A stretch of 11,456 nucleotides of DNA from JBCAWW01 sp039024315 (GTDB lineage Bacteria; Bacteroidota; Bacteroidia; J057), in assembly GCA_039024315.1 (NCBI GenBank), contig JBCCQN010000241.1, forward strand, positions 1 through 11,456. The letters run 5' to 3'. A program made the position numbers and the translations under genes. This document shows positions 1 through 5,814 of this stretch, piece by piece (position 1 is the stretch's first letter; the number at the start of each line of letters is the position of its first letter). A model generated the notes under the pieces. The model was not told the origin of the DNA. It did no database searches and saw nothing but the letters and a program-made list of their open reading frames with translations.

Positions 1-879
1 ATCGGTTTTATGGGCTTGGGCGCGGAATCCGATTTCTTTTACGACGGAGGCGAAATGGTCTATATGTCTGAGGAGGTCGTCAACAAAAATCGCGATGGAG
101 TCTTGACCCAACTCTCCCAATGGCAAGCGGAAGTTGACTTTTTTCTCCTTCAAGAAGTAGATCGTGATTCGAAGCGCTCGCATCATCAAAACGAATATAC
201 CGCTATCGGCCAGGAACTGAGCCTTTTCAACGCTTCTTTTGGGACCAATTATAAGGTGGATTATATCCCGATTCCATTAACCAAGCCCTTGGGCAAGGTT
301 TGGTCTGGAGTGGCTACTTACAGTCAAAAGCAGCCCAGCGAATCCATTCGCTATAGCTTCAAAGGCAATTATGATTGGCCGACCTATTTATTCTTTTTGG
401 ATCGCTGCTTTTTGCTCAATCGATATCCCTTGGATGGGGAGCGAGACTTAGTGGTCATCAACACCCACAATTCTGCCTATGACGATGGCAGCCTCAAACA
501 GCAACAAATGGAGCAGTTGAAGGCAGTCTTACTCGCCGAATACGCCAAAGGCAATGCGATCATCGTAGGCGGCGATTGGAATCAATTCCCGCCTGAATTT
601 GCGGGGCTTCCTGGCTTTGAGCTGAAGGAAAACGAGCGCGAAGCGCGTTATTTTGTGCCCAAAGACTATCCAGCCGCTGGCTGGCAATGGGCCGCAGATC
701 ACAGCGTCCCGACTAATCGTTCGCTAGCAGCGCCCCTAAACCTAGATACCACCCCTCGCTATGTGATCGACTACTTTTTGCTCTCCCCCAATGTCTCATT
801 AGTGGAGGTGGAAGGCATCAATCTGGACTTCCAGTATAGCGATCATCAAGCCGTCAAAATCACGGTAGCCCTCCCATGA
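1..879 (+). CDS. Endonuclease/exonuclease/phosphatase-fold protein, 5' truncated
   Basis: This is a metal-dependent phosphoesterase of the EEP (DNase I-like) fold. The reading frame is open to the window edge, and the residues before the first Met (I-G-F at bases 1-9) look like the end of the usual N-terminal 'YNIGF' strand, so the true start lies upstream and about 10-40 residues are missing. Counting from the Met at base 10, the catalytic signatures are all present: the metal-binding Glu in FLLQEV (E49), the His in NTHNS (H153), GGDWN (D189, N191) and the terminal SDH (D278, H279). An active hydrolase is therefore expected. The substrate cannot be read from the sequence: DNA, phosphoinositide, sphingomyelin and nucleotide hydrolases all share this fold. 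The stop overlaps the start of the AraC regulator (ATGA), so the two are probably translationally coupled. Confidence 0.85.
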   Translation: MGFMGLGAESDFFYDGGEMVYMSEEVVNKNRDGVLTQLSQWQAEVDFFLLQEVDRDSKRSHHQNEYTAIGQELSLFNASFGTNYKVDYIPIPLTKPLGKVWSGVATYSQKQPSESIRYSFKGNYDWPTYLFFLDRCFLLNRYPLDGERDLVVINTHNSAYDDGSLKQQQMEQLKAVLLAEYAKGNAIIVGGDWNQFPPEFAGLPGFELKENEREARYFVPKDYPAAGWQWAADHSVPTNRSLAAPLNLDTTPRYVIDYFLLSPNVSLVEVEGINLDFQYSDHQAVKITVALP

Positions 880-1772
880 TGCAGCAGCAACATATCTCTT
901 TTGACTTTGGGGAAATGGCCCTCAGTCGCTGGAGGTTGCCTGAAGTGCAGTTGGGCTTAGCCAAAATCCAGTATAGCCGCCAAGATTGGCATCATACGCA
1001 TAGCGATCATAGTGATGTACAGCTCCATTTTGGGCTCAAAGGCGATTATGATTTTAAGCATAAACAGCTCGATCGCCAATTTTCGCTACAAGCTGGACAT
1101 TATAATTTGATGTACTCCGAGGCGATGGATTTGAGTGTTTACAATCGTAGTCTGGAGATTGAAACCTTTGGGGTGCGCTACAGTCAGGAGAGCTTTTTAC
1201 GCCTAATGGATGGAGGCAGTGATGCTTTAAGTCGTTTTTGTGAAGGGATTTTAGAGAAGAAAAGCTCAATCCTTTATGAGGATTTTTTGCCGCTGAGTCA
1301 GGCCATGGAACGCAACATCAGAGAGATCCAGCACAGTCCTTATCAGGGCCGTTTGCAGGAAGTCTTTTTGCTGTCTAAGAGCTTAGAGTTATTGGTATTG
1401 CAGGTAGAAGCTTTTGAGGCTTACCGCTCGCGGAACGCTCAATTTATTCGGAGCGATGCGGATAAAAAGAAGCTGCAAAGTGCGAAGGAAATCGTTCGGC
1501 AACGCCTACAAAATCCCCTCAGTCTAGGCGAACTGGCCAAGGAAGTCGGCATCAATGAATACAAGCTCAAAAAAGGCTTTAAAGAACTATTTGGTACCAC
1601 GGTATTTGCTTATCTCGCCCAATTGCGCCTAGAAAATGCCTGCCGCTTGCTCCGAGACACCCAGCAAAATGTCAAAGAGATCGCCTATGAATTGGGCTAT
1701 GCCAGTCCGCAGCATTTTCAGCGGGTGTTCAAGCAGCAGTATGGGGTGACCCCGGGCCAATTTCGGGCCTAA
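876..1772 (+). CDS. AraC family transcriptional regulator (PchR-like)
   Basis: This is a DNA-binding regulator of 298 residues. The C-terminal third (about 200-298) carries the two helix-turn-helix units of the AraC/XylS family: the first around PLSLGELAKEVGIN (from P214), the second in the segment KEIAYELGYASPQHFQRVFK, ending in the typical YGVTPGQFR. The N-terminal 190 residues resemble the ligand-sensing part of PchR-like Bacteroidota regulators (the stretch VQLHFGLKG followed by the F-S-L-x-A-G-x-Y-N-L-M-Y pattern); the ligand is unknown. No membrane segment or receiver domain is seen, so it should act as a soluble one-component regulator. The start at 876 overlaps the upstream stop in ATGA; the Met at 879 is an equally possible start. 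PchR itself senses a siderophore, but no iron-uptake gene is visible here, so the regulated genes are not evident. Confidence 0.9.
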   Translation: MMQQQHISFDFGEMALSRWRLPEVQLGLAKIQYSRQDWHHTHSDHSDVQLHFGLKGDYDFKHKQLDRQFSLQAGHYNLMYSEAMDLSVYNRSLEIETFGVRYSQESFLRLMDGGSDALSRFCEGILEKKSSILYEDFLPLSQAMERNIREIQHSPYQGRLQEVFLLSKSLELLVLQVEAFEAYRSRNAQFIRSDADKKKLQSAKEIVRQRLQNPLSLGELAKEVGINEYKLKKGFKELFGTTVFAYLAQLRLENACRLLRDTQQNVKEIAYELGYASPQHFQRVFKQQYGVTPGQFRA

Positions 1773-1852
1773 AGCCGCCACAGATAATAAATCCTCCCGC
1801 ATATGCTATCGGAGCGCATACGCATTGCCTAATTTGGCAGTAAATCATTCTT

Positions 1853-2278
1853 ATGTTATTAGACCTCAGCATCCAACACAGTATTACCCTCTCCGCTAGC
1901 CCCGCCCAAGTGTGGGACGCGCTCGTCAATCCCGCCAAAATCAAGCAGTACCTTTATGGTACCGAGGCTGTTTCGGACTGGCAGGAAGGCACTAGCATCG
2001 TTTTTCAAGGAGAATACGAAGGTCAGGCCTATCGCGATCATGGCGTGATCCAAGCCTTTGTGCCCGAGCGCAAGTTTAGCTACACCTATTGGACGCAGTT
2101 TTCGGGCCTCGAAGACAAACCTGAAAATCATGCATTGGTGAGTTTTGAGATTACTCCTACGGAGAACGCTTGTGTCTTGACTTTGACGCAAAGCGGTTTT
2201 GTCAGCGAGCAAGCGCAACAGCATTCAGATGCAAGCTGGCCCAGCATATTGGAGATGATTGGCAAATTGGCTGGGTGA
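1853..2278 (+). CDS. SRPBCC (AHSA1/START-like) domain protein
   Basis: This is a single-domain protein of 141 residues in the helix-grip (Bet v 1-like) superfamily, closest to the activator-of-Hsp90-ATPase (AHSA1) group. The hallmark is the N-terminal S-A-S-P-A-Q-V-W-D-A-L helix with N-P-A-K-I-K-Q-Y-L after it (residues 14-34). A beta-sheet region follows (G-T-S-I-V-F-Q-G onwards), then a closing helix with W129-P-S-I-L. Members bind hydrophobic ligands or act as stress-related accessory proteins; the ligand here is unknown and no enzyme motif is present. It has no signal peptide, so it should be cytoplasmic. It is 80 bases downstream of the AraC gene and may have its own promoter, although I find only a poor match (TAATTTGG at 1830) to the Bacteroidota -7 box. 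A hairpin just after the stop probably ends the transcript. Confidence 0.88.
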   Translation: MLLDLSIQHSITLSASPAQVWDALVNPAKIKQYLYGTEAVSDWQEGTSIVFQGEYEGQAYRDHGVIQAFVPERKFSYTYWTQFSGLEDKPENHALVSFEITPTENACVLTLTQSGFVSEQAQQHSDASWPSILEMIGKLAG

Positions 2279-2286
2279 AGATTAGG

Positions 2287-2300
2287 GTATCGATCGATAC
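2287..2300. repeat. Perfect 14-base palindrome
   Basis: GTATCGATCGATAC reads the same on both strands. It starts 8 bases after the stop of the SRPBCC gene and lies 4 bases before the larger hairpin at 2305-2348. It could be part of a composite palindromic element or a protein-binding site; no function can be assigned from the sequence. Confidence 0.6.
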
Positions 2301-2304
2301 GGTC

Positions 2305-2352
2305 CGTAGCGGCGCATCCGCGAAAGCTTTCGGGATTGCGACGCTACGTTTT
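2305..2352 (+). terminator. Long hairpin followed by TTTT; probable terminator or palindromic repeat unit
   Basis: The left arm begins CGTAGCG (2305-2311) and pairs with CGCTACG (2342-2348). Pairing continues inward almost without break to a GAAAGCTTTC centre (2322-2331), with one mismatch (2312/2341) and one unpaired base on each side (2320; 2336 or 2337), giving roughly 20 paired positions. Four T residues follow at 2349-2352. It sits 26 bases past the stop of the SRPBCC gene, between convergent genes, which suits a terminator. The T tract is short and the stem much longer than normal, so it may instead be a dispersed REP-like or MITE-like repeat that also stops transcription. Confidence 0.5.
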
Positions 2353-2386
2353 GATAAATTGAAAATTGAGAGATAAGCGTTCCACG

Positions 2387-2404
2387 TCCCGAAAGCTTTC
2401 GGGA
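2387..2404. repeat. Perfect 18-base palindrome sharing its core with the upstream hairpin
   Basis: TCCCGAAAGCTTTCGGGA is perfectly self-complementary. Its GAAAGCTTTC centre and GGGA right flank recur at 2322-2335 in the 44-base hairpin. Two copies of the same core within 70 bases, both intergenic, suggest a repeat family rather than chance. No T tract follows on the plus strand (the next bases are GCAAAAAAA), so it is not by itself a canonical plus-strand terminator. Confidence 0.6.
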
Positions 2405-2406
2405 GC

Positions 2407-2443
2407 AAAAAAATACTGTGCCCCCAAATAGATGAGGACACAG
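2407..2443 (-). terminator. Rho-independent terminator of rsfS
   Basis: Read on the minus strand, CTGTGTCC pairs with GGGCACAG in an 8-base stem containing one G-U pair, around a 12-base loop. TA and then seven T residues follow (plus-strand A run 2407-2413). The hairpin begins 26 bases after the rsfS stop. Position, stem and T tract all fit an intrinsic terminator for rsfS. Confidence 0.75.
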
Positions 2444-2469
2444 CTTTATGCAAATATTCTATCGTCTGA

Positions 2470-2847
2470 TTAAGCTGCGAAAGACTCGGGAATCTCTTCG
2501 CGCTCGCTATCACCCCAAAGATCTTCGAGGCGGTAAAAGTTTCTTTTTTCTTCTTGAAAGATATGCACGACCACATTGAAGTAGTCGGTCAGAACCCATT
2601 CACCGCTTTCTTTTCCTTCGATGCTGAGCGGTCTTTCTTCTGCTTTTTCTTTGATGACTTTGACTACGGACTCGGATAAGGCCTCGACATGGCGGTCTGA
2701 AGTACCGGTGCAGATGACAAAAAAGTCGGTCACAGCACCCTCCGTATCACGCAAATCTAATCTTACAATGTTCTTTCCCTTCTTCTCTAGGAGTCCCTCG
2801 ATGGCGAGGTCTGAAAGCGCTTTGGCGTCAAGAAAAACTTTTGTCAT
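2470..2847 (-). CDS. rsfS: Ribosomal silencing factor RsfS
   Basis: RsfS (Iojap/YbeB family) binds ribosomal protein uL14 on the large subunit and blocks joining of the small subunit, lowering translation when nutrients are short. The 125-residue protein covers the whole family. It has DFFVICTGTS (41-50), the conserved G-E-W-V-L-T-D-Y-F-N-V-V-V-H-I-F block (82-97) and Y-R-L-E-D-L-W-G-D (105-113), with a short acidic tail. It is cytoplasmic. It is divergent from birA and is followed 26 bases later by an intrinsic terminator, so it appears to be transcribed alone. In many Bacteroidota ftsH follows rsfS; here a convergent SRPBCC gene lies there instead. Confidence 0.96.
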   Translation of the reverse strand: MTKVFLDAKALSDLAIEGLLEKKGKNIVRLDLRDTEGAVTDFFVICTGTSDRHVEALSESVVKVIKEKAEERPLSIEGKESGEWVLTDYFNVVVHIFQEEKRNFYRLEDLWGDSEREEIPESFAA

Positions 2848-2883
2848 GCAGTCTATTTATGGGTTCGGCTCAGGAGCCATTTT

Positions 2884-2913
2884 CAAATATTTGGTATCAG
2901 GCAGAAGGCCAAA
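2884..2913 (-). promoter_or_regulatory. Candidate rsfS promoter
   Basis: On the minus strand there is TTTG (2913-2910), an 18-base spacer and AATATTTG (2891-2884). The Bacteroidota sigma-A consensus is a TTTG-like -33 box and TAnnTTTG at -7; here one fixed -7 base differs. The predicted start would leave a leader of about 30 bases before the rsfS ATG. This is motif matching by eye only. Confidence 0.4.
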
Positions 2914-2949
2914 TTGTGGATCGAATCCAAGAAATCTTTCTCCTGATAC
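2894..2949. repeat. Inverted repeat GTATCAGG / CCTGATAC in the divergent promoter region
   Basis: GTATCAGG (2894-2901) and CCTGATAC (2942-2949) are perfect inverted copies with 40 bases between them. A smaller hairpin, TGGAT-CGA-ATCCA (2917-2929), is nested inside. The left arm falls within the spacer of the candidate rsfS promoter and the right arm abuts the candidate birA -33 box. It could be an operator shared by both promoters, but an 8-base pair in a region this size can also arise by chance. Confidence 0.35.
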
Positions 2950-2979
2950 TTTAATCTAAGTAGTTTGAGTTTAAATTTA
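2950..2979 (+). promoter_or_regulatory. Candidate birA operon promoter
   Basis: TTTA (2950-2953), an 18-base spacer and TAAATTTA (2972-2979) approximate the Bacteroidota TTTG / TAnnTTTG consensus, with one mismatch in each box. The predicted start would be near 2986, giving a leader of about 20 A/T-rich bases before the birA ATG at 3006. It would drive the birA-coaX-envelope gene run. Confidence 0.35.
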
Positions 2980-3005
2980 CTTGTTTTTCGGGAAATAAAA
3001 ACCTC

Positions 3006-3761
3006 ATGCTTAAGACTCTTTTTACTGGTCATCACTGGATAAGGTTGCAGGACACGACTTCTACTAACACCTACGCACTCAATTTGTTAGGTGAAAACCC
3101 CTTAGAAGGGACCTTGATTACGGCGGAGTTTCAGAGCATGGGACGAGGACAAAAAGGCAATACTTGGGCAGCGCCTCCCGAGACCAATTTGCTGTTGAGC
3201 TTGATCTATTATCCCCGCTTCGTGGAGTTGAGTAAACTCTTTGTCCTAAGCAAGGCGATCTGTTTGGGCGTACAGGATTCAATTAAGTTCTTTTTGCCTG
3301 CGGCGAACGTTCAGATCAAGTGGCCCAACGACCTGCTCATCGACAAAAAGAAAGTAGCTGGTATCCTGATCGAAAACCAATTGGAAGGTTCTACCCTCAA
3401 GGCTTGCGTCGTTGGCATCGGCCTCAATGTCAATCAGCAAAACTTCGCGCCTGAGCTTGAAAATAGCGCTACCTCCATACGCCGACATAGCGATGACTCG
3501 CTCAATCGAGAGGACGTTTTGCAACGCATGCTAGAAAATATAGAGGCCCGCTATCTACAACTCAAAAATGGCCAACAAGCCCAAATCGACCGTGATTATT
3601 ATGACAACCTTTACGGCTATCAAGAAGAAATCCACCTTGCGGACGAGGAGGGAGCCTTTGAAGGCATGATTGTCGGCGTCAATCCTCAAGGCAAGCTAGC
3701 GGTACAACGGGACGAAAAGCTTCGTTATTATGACTTTAAAGAAGTCCGCTTTTTATTATGA
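3006..3761 (+). CDS. birA: Biotin--[acetyl-CoA-carboxylase] ligase (monofunctional)
   Basis: This enzyme activates biotin with ATP to biotinyl-AMP and attaches it to the lysine of biotin carboxyl carrier domains, chiefly that of acetyl-CoA carboxylase, in the cytoplasm. The 251 residues hold the catalytic domain, with the biotin-site T-S-T-N (18-21), the GRGQKGNTW loop (46-54), KWPND (105-109), the lysine-containing KKVAGIL (115-121) and GIGLNVN (137-143). A small SH3-like C-terminal domain follows (about 205-251). There is no N-terminal winged helix, so unlike E. coli BirA it should not act as a repressor. The A-rich leader before the ATG is typical of the phylum. Its stop overlaps the coaX start (ATGA, 3758-3761). 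Confidence 0.95.
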   Translation: MLKTLFTGHHWIRLQDTTSTNTYALNLLGENPLEGTLITAEFQSMGRGQKGNTWAAPPETNLLLSLIYYPRFVELSKLFVLSKAICLGVQDSIKFFLPAANVQIKWPNDLLIDKKKVAGILIENQLEGSTLKACVVGIGLNVNQQNFAPELENSATSIRRHSDDSLNREDVLQRMLENIEARYLQLKNGQQAQIDRDYYDNLYGYQEEIHLADEEGAFEGMIVGVNPQGKLAVQRDEKLRYYDFKEVRFLL

Positions 3762-4507
3762 GTCCTGCCATCCTTGCTGTTGACATGGGAAATACCCGCA
3801 CCCAGATCGGCTATTTTGCCGAAGGGGATCTACAATGGGTAGAACGGGCGGAAACCCAAGCGCTCCCAGACATTTGGTCGCCACTTTTACAGCGTATTCC
3901 CTCTGGGCAACGTCTGAAAGTAGGATGGATGAGCGTGGCCCGACCGATTGAGTTGGCAAATTTGCCCGGTTGGGAGCATTTCACGCATCCTGCTGAGATT
4001 ATCTTTGTCCATAGCCAGATGAAGCTTCCCATTGCCAGTACCTATGCTACGCCTAAAACCCTCGGTACGGACCGTATCGTGGCGGTAATTGGTGCCTTAG
4101 CCCATTTTGGTCGCGGCCCAGTACTGGTGATTGATGCGGGAACGGCCTTGACCTATGATGTCGCGGACGAAGCCGGCGTTTATCAGGGCGGCGGCATTAC
4201 CCCTGGCATCCAAATGCGGTTTCGGGCTTTGCACGAATTTACCGCTCGGCTACCCTTGATTGATTTTGATCCAGTACCTCCTTTGGTGGGTGATAGTACC
4301 CAAAACTCTATCCGAGCCGGAGTCTTGCAGGGGATTTTGGCTGAGGTCGAGGGGATGATCGAGCGCTATCGCGCCAAATATGGGCCAAACATTAAGATAA
4401 TCTTAACAGGTGGAGATCGCCCATTCTTTGAAAATCACCTGAAAAACCTCAACTTTGCAGACGCAAATCTCAACCTGCGAGGCATTTATCACATTTTGAC
4501 TGTATGA
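3758..4507 (+). CDS. coaX: Type III pantothenate kinase
   Basis: CoaX phosphorylates pantothenate in the first committed step of CoA synthesis. It belongs to the ASKHA fold and is unrelated to CoaA. The length of 249 residues is normal. Visible motifs are the N-terminal phosphate-binding D-M-G-N-T (D9-T13), L-G-T-D-R with the likely catalytic Asp (D105), D-A-G-T-A (from D126), the G-G-G-I-T-P-G loop and a late L-T-G-G-D. All the key family residues I know are intact. It overlaps birA upstream and the outer-membrane protein gene downstream, each by 4 bases, so it is the middle of a translationally coupled run. Pairing of a biotin ligase with a CoA-pathway kinase is a natural grouping of acyl-metabolism cofactors. 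Confidence 0.95.
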   Translation: MSPAILAVDMGNTRTQIGYFAEGDLQWVERAETQALPDIWSPLLQRIPSGQRLKVGWMSVARPIELANLPGWEHFTHPAEIIFVHSQMKLPIASTYATPKTLGTDRIVAVIGALAHFGRGPVLVIDAGTALTYDVADEAGVYQGGGITPGIQMRFRALHEFTARLPLIDFDPVPPLVGDSTQNSIRAGVLQGILAEVEGMIERYRAKYGPNIKIILTGGDRPFFENHLKNLNFADANLNLRGIYHILTV

Positions 4508-5814
4508 TCAGAACTATTTTTTCGCTGGGACTTTTACAGCTATTGTTGTTGACATCCCTTCATGCACAGCAGTTGACGCTGAGTCCTTACTCTAGATATG
4601 CCATTGGAGAGATTTTCCAAAATGCTTCAGCTCGTCATACAGGTATGGGAGGGGTTGGCATCGCTGCCGATAATTACTTCTCCATCAATCGGACCAATCC
4701 GGCAGCTATGGGAGACATCATCTTCACGACAATGGATGTGTCTGCCTTTGGTCAATATTCACGCTTCAACTCTGCTAGCTCGACTGAGGATCAGGTTACC
4801 GCAGGCTTCCAAAATTTATCATTTGCCTTTCCTTCCAACAATGGGATGGTCTTCTCGTTTGGATTTTCTCCTTACAGTGCAGTAGGTTATGAGATTCGTG
4901 ATTTTCAGCAGATTAATATTGCAGATTCTACTTATGTACAAAATAGCCAATACGCGGGGGAAGGCGGCACCAATCAGGTTTTTCTTGGCTTCGCCGGACG
5001 TATATTGGACAATCGCCTGCGTTTGGGGATCACCGGTCAGTACATATTTGGGGGCATCCGTCAGGAATGGCTAGCGACCATCCGCCAGTCTGACTCGGTT
5101 ACCACTACCCCCTTTCAAGTTGTAGCCGCAGCCGAGGACCGCTACCTCAGAGGTACCAATATACAAGCTGGCTTTATCTATCAAGATACCCTCAATCGAG
5201 ACAAAAATATCCTTTGGCGCGTGGGGGGTACTTTTGATTACAACTTTGGCCTCAAAGAAGACCAGATCACTACTTTTACCAATACAGTGATTGAAGATAC
5301 CATCATTACGCGCACCTTTCCAGAAAGAGATATACAACTCCCCTTCAAGTACGGAGTGGGGGTAGCTTTGCACAAACCAGGTTATTGGTCCTTTGCGGCT
5401 GATTTTACTATGCAAGACTGGAATACCTTTGAGCAGTACACAAACGATGGCAATTTTGGCCGCGAAACCCGTATCTCTGTTGGAGGAGAAGTGATCCCTA
5501 AATTTGATTCTTTCCGTTATATCGAGCGAATTAGCTATCGCTTTGGTGGCTATTATAAACAGTCCTACATCACCAATTTTGGCGATACTCCGGTCAATGA
5601 TTACGGGTTTACCTTTGGCTTTGGTCTTCCTTCTTCTCGTAAAGGTAACTCTCGTCTCAATCAGGGACGCGCTACTTCTCGGGTGAATTTAAGTTTTGCG
5701 CTCGGCCGCCGAGGCAATTTAGCCCTTAATCAACCCGTTGAAGAGTTATATGCACGCTTTACCTTAGGGGTAGCACTCAATGACCGCTGGTTTATCCGCC
5801 GCGTGGTTGATTAA
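4504..5814 (+). CDS. Predicted outer-membrane beta-barrel protein (coaX-linked family)
   Basis: This 436-residue protein starts with a signal peptide (hydrophobic 5-18, likely cleavage after H-A21). The mature part opens with S-P-Y-S-R-Y-A-I-G-E, then a G-M-G-G-V-G-I-A segment and N-P-A-A, as in FadL/OMPP1-like outer-membrane proteins of the Bacteroidota. The rest is rich in alternating aromatic and polar residues with repeated strand-turn patterns (for example F-S-F-G-F-S-P-Y-S), consistent with a beta barrel. It ends T-L-G-V-A-L-N-D-R-W-F-I-R-R, a common ending for this family. A protein of this type often follows coaX in the phylum. Its substrate, if it is a transporter, is unknown. The ATGA overlap with coaX suggests coupled translation. 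Confidence 0.8.
   Translation: MIRTIFSLGLLQLLLLTSLHAQQLTLSPYSRYAIGEIFQNASARHTGMGGVGIAADNYFSINRTNPAAMGDIIFTTMDVSAFGQYSRFNSASSTEDQVTAGFQNLSFAFPSNNGMVFSFGFSPYSAVGYEIRDFQQINIADSTYVQNSQYAGEGGTNQVFLGFAGRILDNRLRLGITGQYIFGGIRQEWLATIRQSDSVTTTPFQVVAAAEDRYLRGTNIQAGFIYQDTLNRDKNILWRVGGTFDYNFGLKEDQITTFTNTVIEDTIITRTFPERDIQLPFKYGVGVALHKPGYWSFAADFTMQDWNTFEQYTNDGNFGRETRISVGGEVIPKFDSFRYIERISYRFGGYYKQSYITNFGDTPVNDYGFTFGFGLPSSRKGNSRLNQGRATSRVNLSFALGRRGNLALNQPVEELYARFTLGVALNDRWFIRRVVD

Noticed and set aside
1802..1820. TATGC / GCATA inverted repeat between the AraC and SRPBCC genes
   Set aside because: Only 5 bases per arm with a 9-base loop; this is expected by chance, and no promoter boxes accompany it.
2202..2576. 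Minus-strand open frame across the palindrome gap, with repeated K-A-F-G / K-A-F-A segments
   Set aside because: The repeated residues come from translating the two palindrome cores. It overlaps both rsfS and the SRPBCC gene in wrong frames and runs through the rsfS terminator.
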